Part shown: piece after piece, positions 26,914 to 35,434 of the stretch | How positions within the stretch are numbered: the stretch's first letter is position 1 | Layout: each line of letters opens with the position of its first letter | NCBI RefSeq assembly: GCF_029892285.1 | Contig: NZ_JARXVM010000017.1 | Span: 1-64,000 of the forward strand | From: Rhizobium sp. SG_E_25_P2 | Lineage (GTDB): Bacteria > Pseudomonadota > Alphaproteobacteria > Rhizobiales > Rhizobiaceae | Direction: 5' to 3' | DNA length: 64,000 bases | The notes under the pieces: model-generated | Told to the model about the DNA's origin: nothing | Database searches by the model: none | What the model saw: the letters and a program-made list of their open reading frames with translations, nothing else | Position numbers and translations under genes: made by a program

Positions 26914-27975
26914 TCAGCGGATCCGGGCGCCGTCAGGCGTGAAAAAGCGCATGTTGGCGGGGTCGAAACGCATCTCGATGACATCGCCGACGCGGGCCGC
27001 AGTCTTGCGCTTTTCCGCCACGACCACAGCGCCGTCAGGCAGGGCGGCGTGGACATAGGCGGTGGCGCCGAGATGTTCGACAACATCCGCCCGCGCTGAG
27101 AATGCGACTCCCTCGGCTTCATCGAGATGTTCCGGCCTGAGGCCGACCAGCAAATTCGACCCGGGAGCGAGCGGCGTCGACAGTGTCGGGCAGGGCAGGG
27201 ACACGCCTGCAAATTCGAGGCTTTGGCCATCGGCCGCAACAGCCGCTTGCATAAAATTCATCCGCGGCGAGCCGATGAAACCGGCGACGAAGGCGTTGTC
27301 TGGATCCTCATAGAGCGCGACCGGCGAGCCGATCTGCTCGACGCGGCCGGCGCGCAGAACGACGATCTTGTCGGCCAGCGTCATCGCCTCGGTCTGGTCA
27401 TGGGTGACGTAGATGATGGTGTTTTTGAGCGTCTGATGCAGCTTGGCGATCTCGACCCGGGTCTGCACGCGCAGTTCGGCGTCAAGATTCGACAGCGGCT
27501 CGTCAAACAGGAAGACATCGGGATTGCGCACGATCGCCCGGCCGATCGCGACGCGCTGGCGCTGGCCGCCGGAGAGTGCTGCGGGCTTGCGGTCGAGCAG
27601 CGGCGTGAGCTGCAGGATGGCGGCTGCGCGCGCCACCTTCTCCTCGATCTCGGCCTTTGGCGCTTTCGCCATACGTAAGCCGAAACTCATGTTTTCGGCC
27701 ACCGTCATATGGGGATAGAGCGCATAGGACTGGAAGACCATGGCGACGCCGCGCTCGGAGGGCTCGGTGTCATTCATCCTGACGCCGCCGATGAACAAAT
27801 CGCCGTCGGTGATCTCCTCGAGCCCGGCGATCATGCGCAGCAGCGTGGATTTTCCACAGCCGGACGGGCCGACGAAGACAGTGAATTCACCCTGTTCGAT
27901 CTGCATTGACACGCCGTGAATGACATGAGCCGCGCCATAGGACTTGGTGACTTGGACGAGTTCGATCTGATGCAT
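26914..27975 (-). CDS. ABC transporter ATPase, UgpC/MsmK type
   Basis: Nucleotide-binding subunit (353 residues) with all motifs intact: Walker [11 protein letters not shown]-loop [11 protein letters not shown], signature [15 protein letters not shown], Walker [12 protein letters not shown], switch [10 protein letters not shown], and a C-terminal TOBE region to about residue 353. It follows the two permease genes on the same strand and overlaps none; the next gene (mutarotase) begins two bases after its stop. It energises the sugar importer formed with the proteins at 27979-31008. Confidence 0.93.
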   Translation of the reverse strand: MHQIELVQVTKSYGAAHVIHGVSMQIEQGEFTVFVGPSGCGKSTLLRMIAGLEEITDGDLFIGGVRMNDTEPSERGVAMVFQSYALYPHMTVAENMSFGLRMAKAPKAEIEEKVARAAAILQLTPLLDRKPAALSGGQRQRVAIGRAIVRNPDVFLFDEPLSNLDAELRVQTRVEIAKLHQTLKNTIIYVTHDQTEAMTLADKIVVLRAGRVEQIGSPVALYEDPDNAFVAGFIGSPRMNFMQAAVAADGQSLEFAGVSLPCPTLSTPLAPGSNLLVGLRPEHLDEAEGVAFSARADVVEHLGATAYVHAALPDGAVVVAEKRKTAARVGDVIEMRFDPANMRFFTPDGARIR

Positions 27976-27978
27976 GGT

Positions 27979-28812
27979 TCAACCCTTCACGGCGCCGGTG
28001 GCGATGCCATTGACGATGCGCCGCTGGAAAACGAGATAGATGAGAACGATGGGCGCCGCGGCAATGACGATTCCGGCCATCAACAGCGGCACATTGGTGG
28101 TGTATTCGCCCTTTAGCGCAGCGATGCCGACCATCAGCGTACGGTCTTTCTGCAGCACGAGCAGCGAGATCAGCACGTCGTTCCAGCAATAGAGCGTGTT
28201 GAGAATGCCGAGCGTGATCAGCGCGGGACGGCCGAGCGGCAGCATCACATGCCACCAGATCTGCAGGAGTTTCGCGCCGTCCATCCGCGCCGCTTCGACC
28301 AGTTCGCGCGGCAGGCCGGAATAGAAGGCGGTCATCAGGTAGACGCAGAAGGGCAGGAAGAAGGCCGTATAGGAAATGATCAGGCCGATGCGCGTGTTGA
28401 CGAGGTCGAGCGCGACGATGGTGCGATAGAACGGCACCAGAACCACCTGCACCGGGATCATCAGCGAGGCCAGAACCACCATGAACAGCAGTTTCCGATA
28501 GGGAAAGCGCAGCATGGCGAAGGCGAAACCGGCCAACGACGACACGAGCAAAAGCAGCGCCACCGCCCCGAATGTGGTGACGACGGAATTGAGGAAGTAT
28601 TCGGAAAGCTTGGAGCGGTTCCAGGCATTGATGAAATTGACGATGGTCGGGTCGTTGACCAGCGAGAAGCGGTTGAGGATATAGCCCTTGTCGGTCTTCA
28701 GCGCATTGTTGACGGCGAAATAGATCGGATAGAGGCAAGTCAGCGCCAACGCCCACATCGGGATCGACGCGAGCCGGAGCAGCGTCTTTTCGCGTTTTCC
28801 GGAAATAGCCAT
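27979..28812 (-). CDS. ABC sugar transporter permease, MalG/UgpE type
   Basis: Inner-membrane subunit (277 residues, about six membrane segments). The coupling loop is ELVEAARMDGAKLLQIWWHV then MLPLGRPAL, and the C-terminal FQRRIVNGIATGAVKG is the usual end of carbohydrate-uptake-1 permeases. Short spacing to both neighbours (8 bases upstream, 3 bases to the ATPase gene) shows operon membership. Confidence 0.92.
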   Translation of the reverse strand: MAISGKREKTLLRLASIPMWALALTCLYPIYFAVNNALKTDKGYILNRFSLVNDPTIVNFINAWNRSKLSEYFLNSVVTTFGAVALLLLVSSLAGFAFAMLRFPYRKLLFMVVLASLMIPVQVVLVPFYRTIVALDLVNTRIGLIISYTAFFLPFCVYLMTAFYSGLPRELVEAARMDGAKLLQIWWHVMLPLGRPALITLGILNTLYCWNDVLISLLVLQKDRTLMVGIAALKGEYTTNVPLLMAGIVIAAAPIVLIYLVFQRRIVNGIATGAVKG

Positions 28813-28820
28813 GGCGATCC

Positions 28821-29696
28821 TCAGAGATTGGCGTTCTTGGACATGATCTTGATCTGGATGTAAGCGAGGCCCGCCATCAGCGAAAACAGCAGCATGGAGA
28901 TCGCCGCCGCGTAACCTGGACGGTTCATCTTGCCCTGTTCCAGCCAGATCAGGAATTCCGGCAGCGCCGTCGATGTGCCCGGGCCGCCTGCGGTCAGCAC
29001 ATAGATGAGACCGAACATCGAGGTCAGCGCGCCGATGGTGGTGACAACGCCGACGAATTCGATGATCGGCTTCAGCGCCGGGATGATGACGTGAATCCAG
29101 ACCTGCAGCGGCTTGGCGCCGTCGAGCCGCGCAGCTTCAACCAGTTCCTTCGGCACGGTGGAGAGACCCGCCATGAAGATCAGCAGGCTCATGCCGAAGG
29201 TCGACCAGAGCTGCACCGCAAACAGGCAGAACAGCGCCGTCCAGCCCGAGCCGAGCCAATCGACCGGGATGAGGCCTATGGCTTTCAACATGGCGTTGAG
29301 GCTGCCGTCGTAACGCAGCACCATGTTGAAGATCGAGCCGACGATGACGGAGGAGAGCACGGCGGGCAGGAAATAGACGGCGCGGAAGAAACGGCCGCCC
29401 GGCACGCCCTGATGGATGAGAATGGCGAGAACCATCGGCAACGCCACCCAGACCGGGAGGGTGGCGATCAGGATCAGCGTGTTTTCGACGCTGTCGCGAA
29501 AGGCGTCGTCAGAGGCGAGGGCGACATAATTGTCGAAGCCGACAAAGGTGAATGTCGACATTCCGTCGGTGTCGAAGAACGACAGGACGAAGCCAGAGAT
29601 CAACGGAAATATCCTGAACACCGCGACCAGCAGAATTGCCGGCGCGATGAACAGATAAGCGATGCGTTTTTCTGTGGCGCTGCCCACGCGTGTCAT
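28821..29696 (-). CDS. ABC sugar transporter permease, MalF/UgpA type
   Basis: Inner-membrane subunit (291 residues). The ATG at 29696 gives a natural N-terminus MTRVGSATEKRIAYLFIAPA and follows the site CAAGGG; an earlier in-frame ATG would run through the upstream hairpin. The coupling loop is ELVEAARLDGAKPLQVWIHV then IIPALKPI, and YVLTAGGPGTST matches the MalF-type pattern. It precedes the MalG-type permease by eight bases. Confidence 0.92.
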   Translation of the reverse strand: MTRVGSATEKRIAYLFIAPAILLVAVFRIFPLISGFVLSFFDTDGMSTFTFVGFDNYVALASDDAFRDSVENTLILIATLPVWVALPMVLAILIHQGVPGGRFFRAVYFLPAVLSSVIVGSIFNMVLRYDGSLNAMLKAIGLIPVDWLGSGWTALFCLFAVQLWSTFGMSLLIFMAGLSTVPKELVEAARLDGAKPLQVWIHVIIPALKPIIEFVGVVTTIGALTSMFGLIYVLTAGGPGTSTALPEFLIWLEQGKMNRPGYAAAISMLLFSLMAGLAYIQIKIMSKNANL

Positions 29697-29711
29697 CCCT
29701 TGCAATGCCGA

Positions 29712-29732
29712 CGCCGGGGTTGTTCCCCGGCG
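29712..29732 (-). promoter_or_regulatory. Intercistronic hairpin after the sugar-binding-protein gene
   Basis: CGCCGGGG and CCCCGGCG pair around a five-base loop between the binding-protein stop (29746) and the permease start (29696). Same position as the hairpins in the other two transporter operons of this window. Confidence 0.65.
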
Positions 29733-29745
29733 CGAGGTTTCCTGT

Positions 29746-31008
29746 TTACTTGTGCGCGTCGGCCTGGACGGCGTCCATCTTGGCGGCGGCTTCATCCACC
29801 GTCGTCTCGCCGTTGAGCAGCAGCTGGCTCAGGCGATGGATTTCCTCGAGCTCCTTGGCGGTCGCATTGGCATGCGCCATGGGAGCGCCAGAAGAACCCA
29901 TCATGCCCAGGATGGAGATGCCGGCCGGGCTCTGGATCACCGCAGTGTCCACCTTGGTGTTGGAGGAAATCGCGCCGGCGTCGTTGAAGAAGATCTGCGC
30001 GGGTTCGGGCGAGGCCAGAACCTTGGCGAACTCCACGGCGAGATCGACATTGGCGGACGCCTTGTTGACGCCGTAACCGATGCCTCCCGCCAGCGGGAAT
30101 TTCGGCTCGCCTTCCTTCTTGTCGGAGGCGACATTGGGCGACGGCATGGCGTAGACGCCGTCATTGTCGGCGCCGAGGAATTCGTCGAACTGCTTCCAAT
30201 GGGCGACGTCGGAAATCAGGCCGATGGTGTTGGCAGCCTCGCCGCGCATGAAGCCTTCATATTCGTCCATGAATTTGGCGGTGGAATTGGCGCCCTGCGG
30301 GAACCAGCCGGCCTTGTTGGCGTCCACCCAGGCCTGCAGGATGGATTTCACTGGAGCGCTCGACCATTTCAGCTTGCCCGCCGAAAATTCCGCCTGTTCG
30401 TCAGCGGTCCATTGGGTGGCGGCGAGCGCCGAGAACCAGAATTCGATGCCAAAACCTTCCTTGTTGCCCATGGCGAAGCAGGGGACCGCGCCCTTGGTCT
30501 TGATGGCCTCGCACATCTTGGAAAGGTCGGCCCAGGTCTTGGGCGGATTGGCCGGATCAAGGCCGGCGTCCTGATAGAGTTTCTTGTTGTAATAGACCAC
30601 GAAGCCCTGGATGGAGAGAGGGATGGCGTAGGCCCCGCTCTTGTCGGAAAATTCTTCCCAGCCGACCAGGTCGTCCTTTATGTCGTCGACCCTATCATCG
30701 AGCTTCACCAATGCGGGGAACCGCGCCTTGGCCTGCGCGCCGCCATTCATCAGGAAGAGGTCGGGGCCGGAATTCGAGGACAGGGCCGTGCCGAGCAGCG
30801 TGTAATACTGGTCGTTGGGCTGCATCACGTAGTTGATGGTCACGTCCGGATGCTTGGCCTCGAACAGTTCCTTGGCCTTCTGGTAAAAGCTCGCGGTGGC
30901 CGGATCGCCAGATTTCCAATCCCACACCGTCAGTTCGGCCGAGAGCGCCTGGCCGGCGATCACCGCCATCGACGCGCCCATTAGAAGCGCCTGCATTGTC
31001 TTCATCAT
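29746..31008 (-). CDS. ABC sugar transporter substrate-binding protein (family 1)
   Basis: Periplasmic binding protein (420 residues) with a Sec signal peptide: MMKTMQALLMGASMAVIAGQ then cleavage after LSA. The ATG at 31008 follows the strong ribosome site GGGAGGA by about seven bases; the longer open frame upstream contains no other good start. Motifs TVWDWKSGDPATASFYQ, MQPNDQYYTLLG and FLMNGGAQAKARFP are family-like. First transporter gene of the operon after the enolase-type dehydratase. The associated enzymes suggest a 6-deoxy-hexose or related monosaccharide as ligand. Confidence 0.92.
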   Translation of the reverse strand: MMKTMQALLMGASMAVIAGQALSAELTVWDWKSGDPATASFYQKAKELFEAKHPDVTINYVMQPNDQYYTLLGTALSSNSGPDLFLMNGGAQAKARFPALVKLDDRVDDIKDDLVGWEEFSDKSGAYAIPLSIQGFVVYYNKKLYQDAGLDPANPPKTWADLSKMCEAIKTKGAVPCFAMGNKEGFGIEFWFSALAATQWTADEQAEFSAGKLKWSSAPVKSILQAWVDANKAGWFPQGANSTAKFMDEYEGFMRGEAANTIGLISDVAHWKQFDEFLGADNDGVYAMPSPNVASDKKEGEPKFPLAGGIGYGVNKASANVDLAVEFAKVLASPEPAQIFFNDAGAISSNTKVDTAVIQSPAGISILGMMGSSGAPMAHANATAKELEEIHRLSQLLLNGETTVDEAAAKMDAVQADAHK

Positions 31009-31066
31009 GTCGAGTTCCTCCCAAGGAAAATGCCGCGCCTCCCGCGCCGGCATGCAGTCAATAGAA

Positions 31067-32203
31067 TTAAGTGGGCAGCCTGGTGTTTTTCGGCGCAGCG
31101 CCGAGATCTTCGCGTGCGAGCAGATGGGGCCGCGCCCAGTCGCGCCGGGCCGTCTCGGACAAGACGAGGCCATGGCCGGGCCTTTCCGGCGCATAGGCCC
31201 AGCCGTCTTTTATGCGAATGGGCTCATCGACCAGATGATCGAAATTCTGGAACGAATATTCGAGCCATTCGACCTCTGGCAGGGCGCAGGCCATATGCAC
31301 GCCGACCTCCAGGAAGGTGTTGCCGAGACTGACCGGCACCGCCTTTTCGGCCGCGAGCCAACCGATCTTCATCACATCGCCCACCTGGCCATGGACATTG
31401 ATCATGTCGGCTGCTTCCGCTTCCAGAAGCAGCCGCTTGCCGGTGAGATCAAGATATTCGCCGGTGTTGATCTGGGTGCGCGACGCAGACCTGCGCAGCA
31501 GCCTGAGACCATCGAAATCGCTGCGGAGGATTGGGTCCTCGACCCAGAGCAGATCGTGGCCTTCCTTCTGTATCCGCTCGATCTTCATCAAGGCTTCCTT
31601 GGCGCTCCAGGCCTCGTTGGCGTCGACCATGATCTCCGATCCGGCCGGAATGACGGCCTTCAGAAGTTTGAGGCGATGGAGGTCACGATCGAAATCGGCG
31701 TGGCCGACCTTGATCTTGAAGGCGCGGTAGCCGATCGAAGAAGCGTAAGCGAAGAGCGACTGAAACTGGTCGTCCGCAAGGTGAAAATCCAGCCCGCTGG
31801 CATAGGCCTTCACCCGCTCGCGGCGGCCGCCGAGCAGACGATGAAGCGGCAGACCGGCTTCCTTGGCGGCCAGATCCCACAACGCCACCTGAAGCGCTTC
31901 GTGGAAGGGCAGGGTGAAGGCGCGCTGATTCCCGCCGCGCGGCCGGCTTTGCCGATGCACCAGCGCAATGGCCGCCTCGCCCTCAATCGCGGGCCAGATT
32001 TCTCCGGCGAAGATGCGGAAAATCTCGTCTTCGGCCGGAAGCGCCGTAAAAAGGGTCTGGATAAAGCCGAGACCGACGGCGCCGCTTTTGGAGATCAGTT
32101 CCAGGGCTGCTACATTCACATCATCCGCCCGCACCTGGCTATCGCCGATAACGCGGTCGCGGGCGAATTGGAATCGGGTGATGCGAAAGGCTTCGAGCGT
32201 CAT
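31067..32203 (-). CDS. Enolase-superfamily dehydratase (mandelate racemase/muconate lactonizing type)
   Basis: 378 residues; capping domain at the N-terminus and a TIM barrel after about residue 130. The KxK motif is K163-I-K165, and the metal ligands are D194 (VDANEAW), E222 (WVEDP) and E249 (NTGEY). The His-Asp dyad of acid-sugar dehydratases is missing: the position of the mandelate racemase His (SHLF) is N295 (GNTFLEVGVH) and the Asp partner position is about N269. A lysine-based reaction is still possible. Divergent from the GntR regulator and first in the sugar operon, so it is likely an acid-sugar dehydratase or epimerase of this pathway. The specific substrate cannot be told. Confidence 0.85.
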   Translation of the reverse strand: MTLEAFRITRFQFARDRVIGDSQVRADDVNVAALELISKSGAVGLGFIQTLFTALPAEDEIFRIFAGEIWPAIEGEAAIALVHRQSRPRGGNQRAFTLPFHEALQVALWDLAAKEAGLPLHRLLGGRRERVKAYASGLDFHLADDQFQSLFAYASSIGYRAFKIKVGHADFDRDLHRLKLLKAVIPAGSEIMVDANEAWSAKEALMKIERIQKEGHDLLWVEDPILRSDFDGLRLLRRSASRTQINTGEYLDLTGKRLLLEAEAADMINVHGQVGDVMKIGWLAAEKAVPVSLGNTFLEVGVHMACALPEVEWLEYSFQNFDHLVDEPIRIKDGWAYAPERPGHGLVLSETARRDWARPHLLAREDLGAAPKNTRLPT

Positions 32204-32213
32204 GAACTAATCT

Positions 32214-32260
32214 CTGATCGATTAAACCGTTGAACTGATCTATCAGTTGCCGTATCTGAT
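32214..32260. promoter_or_regulatory. Divergent operator: palindrome AACTGAT-ct-ATCAGTT with phased CTGAT half-sites
   Basis: The 16-base perfect palindrome is at 32233-32248. Direct CTGAT copies start at 32214, 32235 and 32256, exactly 21 bases (two helical turns) apart. The region lies between the enolase-type gene and the GntR regulator gene and is the likely binding site of that regulator. Confidence 0.68.
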
Positions 32261-32977
32261 ATGGCAAAACAGGATGGCGTGCAAGTGGCCCGAAAGACAA
32301 AAACCGCAGACCCGGTCGAAGACAATGGCGGCGCAGTGCGCCTGAGCGATGTTGCCTATAACCGCATTCTGGAGGCTCTGTTCGATCGCAAGGTTCAGGC
32401 CGGCGCTTTCGTCTCGCAGGGCGAATTATCCGAACTTGTGGACGTGCCGGTCGCGCCGCTGCGCGATGCGCTCAGGGTGCTGGAGGCCGAGGGCATCCTC
32501 ACCATCCATCCGCGCTCGGGCATCCAGTTCGTGCGGCCGGGGCTGGAACTGACGCGGTCGACCTATCAATTCCGCTCTATTCTGGAAAAAGCGGCCATCC
32601 GGGTGTTCGCCGAACAGGGTGACGAGAGCTTGGTTGGCTCCATGCTGGAACGCCATTTGCGGCTGATGTTGGCCATCGGCGTCGAAGGTCTGGGGCCGGC
32701 CGAACTGGTGGAGATGGAAGCGTTGGAGCAGGTTCTGCACAATGCGGTCATCGGCGTGTTCCACAATCCGCTGATCGACAGCAGCTATCGCCGCATGCAT
32801 AACTATCTCAGACTGCTGCGGCTCGACCGCAAACTCACGGCCCCTGTGGCGCTTCGGACATTGAAGGAGCATGTCGAGATCATCGAGGCCTGCCGGGCGC
32901 GCAACGCCGACAAGGCCGAACAGGCGCTGGACGCGCATTTCCAGGCGGCGATGAACCGTAATCTCGGGCTCATCTGA
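32261..32977 (+). CDS. GntR-family regulator, FadR/FCD type
   Basis: Transcription factor of 238 residues. Winged helix at about residues 28-92 (LSDVAYNRILEALFDRKV, SQGELSELVDVPVAPLRDAL, LRVLEAEGILTIHPRSG) and an all-helical FCD ligand-binding domain in the rest, ending with the metal-type histidine region LKEHVEIIEACRARN. Divergent from the sugar operon, so it probably controls it in response to an acid-sugar intermediate. The ATG at 32261 has a poor ribosome site and touches the last CTGAT half-site; a GTG at 32279 preceded by AGGA is an alternative start six codons later. Confidence 0.9.
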   Translation: MAKQDGVQVARKTKTADPVEDNGGAVRLSDVAYNRILEALFDRKVQAGAFVSQGELSELVDVPVAPLRDALRVLEAEGILTIHPRSGIQFVRPGLELTRSTYQFRSILEKAAIRVFAEQGDESLVGSMLERHLRLMLAIGVEGLGPAELVEMEALEQVLHNAVIGVFHNPLIDSSYRRMHNYLRLLRLDRKLTAPVALRTLKEHVEIIEACRARNADKAEQALDAHFQAAMNRNLGLI

Positions 32978-33039
32978 CGGGGTGACGACTTGTCCTGCGC
33001 GGCGCTCGTCACCACATGGCGGTGAGAAGAAGGCGGAAT

Positions 33040-33399
33040 ATGTGCCAGCATTGTGAAAATCTTGGTGAAGACGACGACGAACCGCCGGCCCGGCGCGGTC
33101 GCAACTGGCGAGGACCATTTCGCAAGACGCCCGGTCGCCTGTTCGGCATGGGCTTCATCCGCCTTTATCAGCTGACGCTGTCGAGCCTGATCGGCAATTC
33201 CTGCCGCCATATGCCAACCTGTTCGGAATTCGGCTATGAGGCGATCGCCCGACATGGCCTTTGGGCGGGCGGTTTCATGACGGTTTTCCGCGTCGCCCGA
33301 TGCGGTCCAGGCGGCACATGGGGGGTCGATCCCGTGCCGGAAGAACTCAAGACGTCCATGCACTGGTATCTGCCGTGGCGTTACTGGCAAAGAGGGTGA
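33040..33399 (+). CDS. yidD: Membrane protein insertion efficiency factor YidD
   Basis: Small inner-membrane-associated protein (119 residues) that assists YidC-dependent insertion. The core FIRLYQLTLSSLIGNSCR and HMPTCSEFGYEAIARHG, with CGPGGTWGVDPVP after it, is diagnostic; the cysteine pair CRHMPTC is present. The N-terminal 35 residues (CQHCENLGEDDDEPP, then basic) are an extension relative to the minimal family. The ATG at 33040 is preferred, with AGAAGG about seven bases upstream; an ATG at 33016 lacks a site. Not next to rnpA/yidC here. Confidence 0.93.
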   Translation: MCQHCENLGEDDDEPPARRGRNWRGPFRKTPGRLFGMGFIRLYQLTLSSLIGNSCRHMPTCSEFGYEAIARHGLWAGGFMTVFRVARCGPGGTWGVDPVPEELKTSMHWYLPWRYWQRG

Positions 33400-33519
33400 C
33401 ATTCCTGCACGCCATTCGGCAATACCGCCAGGATTGAATATCGGTCACGCGAATATTTGCTCAAAGTCAACCGTTCCGTGATCATCATCGCGGATCGAAT
33501 CGGTTGGAGTGGGCTGTAG

Positions 33520-35019
33520 ATGACAAAGGGAACCAAGCGGGCGTTCTTGATCGGCGCGGGGACCGCGCTTGCAGGCGTGGGCCTATGGCGCTTTGCAAGC
33601 GGATCGACGAATTCAAGAGGTCCGGCCTTCCCGGTCTTTGACAGTTTCGTGTCCGCCAAAGGCAATATCCTCAACGACGCCAGTCAGCTTGAGCCGACGG
33701 AGATCAAGAATCTCGTCTTGCTGAACGCCCGCGTCGAGGGCGCGTTTATCCATCAGCTTCGCGGAATGATCCGATCGGCCGGCGAGCAAAATCATCCGTT
33801 GATCGCCAGCACAGCGCGTCATTCCATGGGCGGGCAGAGCATTCCGGACAAGGGCGTTGCGGTGTCGCTGGTTCAAAGCTGGATCGAGCCGAATGTGGGC
33901 GCGCGCACCTATCGCGTCGGCGCGGGAACACGCTGGCAGACGGTGATTAAGGAACTCGACAAGATCGGCTTCTCCCCGAAGATCATGCAGTCGAACAATG
34001 ATTTCGGCGTCGCCAGCACCTTCTCCGTCAATGCGCATGGCTGGCCGGTGGCCTATCCTGGATGCGGTTCGTCGGTGCGCTCGATGAAGATGATGTTTCC
34101 GGACGGCGTGATCCGGACCTGCTCGAGGACAGAGAACGCCGACGTCTTCCGCCACGCCATGGGCGGATATGGATTGTTCGGCGTCATTCTCGAACTCGAA
34201 CTGGAGATGGTTTCGAATATGCGGCTCGAGCCGCGTTTCGATCCCGTCGAAGGACGGCAGCTGGGGCAACGCTTCGCTGATACGCTCGCCGCCGACCGCT
34301 CGATCGAAATGGCGTATGGACGCCTCGACGTCTCGCTCGACAATTTTTTCAACGACGGCCTGTTGATCACCTTCCGTCCGACCGAAGATCAGGGCGACCT
34401 GCCAACCGTGGAGGGATCAGGCCTGGTCAGCATGGTCTCGGCCGACATTTTCCGTATGCAGACAGAGTCGGAATTGTCGAAAGAGTTCCGCTGGTGGACA
34501 GAAAAGACGCTCGGGCCATCCTTCACCGGGATCACGACACGCAACAACCTGATGAACGAACCGGTGATCACCCTCGACGACGGTGATCCGACTCGCACCG
34601 ACATCCTGCACGAATATTTCGTGCCGCCGGATCGCTTCGCCGATTTTGTCGAGGCTTGCCGCGCCGTGATCCCCGCCTCCTATCAGCAACTCCTCAACGT
34701 CACGGTCCGCTATGTCGGGGCCGACACCGAAAGCGTGCTGGCTTACGCTCCGGAACCGCGCATCGCCTCCGTCATGCTGTTCTCGCAGGAAATGAGCCTG
34801 CGGGGAGAGGAAGACATGCGCCGCATGACGCATGCGCTGATCGAACGCGTGCTGGACATTGGCGGCTCCTATTATCTGCCTTACCGGCCGCATGCCTCAC
34901 TGGACCAGTTGAAGCGCTCCTATCCTGGCATTGCCGATTTCGTCGCGTTCAAGCGCAAGCTTGATCCGAAACTGATCTTCCGCAATCTGATGTGGGATCG
35001 TTACTTCAGCAAATTGTGA
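33520..35019 (+). CDS. FAD-binding oxidoreductase with N-terminal membrane/signal segment
   Basis: 499 residues. Residues about 7-26 (RAFLIGAGTALAGVGLW) form a hydrophobic export signal or anchor, so the enzyme probably works in the periplasm or at the membrane. Residues about 85-235 look like the FAD-binding domain of the vanillyl-alcohol-oxidase/GlcD fold: STARHSMGGQSIPDKGVAVS, YRVGAGTRWQTVIKELDKIG and SNNDFGVASTFSVNAHGWPV, then GGYGLFGVILELEL. The C-terminal half is substrate domain ending FRNLMWDRYF. It heads a tight four-gene cluster with two membrane proteins, spaced by seven bases from the next gene. Substrate unknown. Confidence 0.85.
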   Translation: MTKGTKRAFLIGAGTALAGVGLWRFASGSTNSRGPAFPVFDSFVSAKGNILNDASQLEPTEIKNLVLLNARVEGAFIHQLRGMIRSAGEQNHPLIASTARHSMGGQSIPDKGVAVSLVQSWIEPNVGARTYRVGAGTRWQTVIKELDKIGFSPKIMQSNNDFGVASTFSVNAHGWPVAYPGCGSSVRSMKMMFPDGVIRTCSRTENADVFRHAMGGYGLFGVILELELEMVSNMRLEPRFDPVEGRQLGQRFADTLAADRSIEMAYGRLDVSLDNFFNDGLLITFRPTEDQGDLPTVEGSGLVSMVSADIFRMQTESELSKEFRWWTEKTLGPSFTGITTRNNLMNEPVITLDDGDPTRTDILHEYFVPPDRFADFVEACRAVIPASYQQLLNVTVRYVGADTESVLAYAPEPRIASVMLFSQEMSLRGEEDMRRMTHALIERVLDIGGSYYLPYRPHASLDQLKRSYPGIADFVAFKRKLDPKLIFRNLMWDRYFSKL

Positions 35020-35026
35020 GGACGCC

Positions 35027-35434
35027 ATGAACCGCCTGAGACTGACGTCGCTTTGCTATTTCCTCATCCTGCTTGCGGTGGCGCTGCTAAACTATCTGCC
35101 GTTCATCCCCACGCCGGACGGTCGGGTGTTCGGGATCTTCGCCCTCGACATCTATGATGACGCGCTGCATCTGGCGTCCGCCTTGTGGGCCGGCGGCGCG
35201 GCGCTGGCGGGCGCCCGCGCCTCGAAATTCTTCCTGCGCAGTTTCGGCATACTCTATTTCGCCGATGGCGCGCTCGGCCTTGCCACCGGCTCCGGTTATC
35301 TCGATCTCGGCATCCTGCATTATGGCGTCCAGGATCTGCCTCTCACCTTCAAGATCCTCGCCAATCTGCCGCATCTGACGTTGGGCGGCGCGGCGATCGC
35401 CACGAGCATCGCCTTTGCAAGGGATGCAAAATGA
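35027..35434 (+). CDS. Small integral membrane protein (four predicted segments)
   Basis: 135 residues, function unknown. Hydrophobic segments lie at about 7-26, 41-63, 68-86 and 110-130, with DIYDDALHLASALWAGG as the most conserved-looking stretch. It begins seven bases after the FAD-enzyme stop and its stop overlaps the next start by four bases, so the three proteins are made together. It might anchor or serve as electron-transfer partner of the FAD enzyme; this is guesswork from position. Confidence 0.75.
   Translation: MNRLRLTSLCYFLILLAVALLNYLPFIPTPDGRVFGIFALDIYDDALHLASALWAGGAALAGARASKFFLRSFGILYFADGALGLATGSGYLDLGILHYGVQDLPLTFKILANLPHLTLGGAAIATSIAFARDAK

Noticed and set aside
32981-33013. 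Inverted repeat GGTGACGA/TCGTCACC after the GntR gene as terminator
   Set aside because: Seventeen-base loop and no T-run; probably chance.
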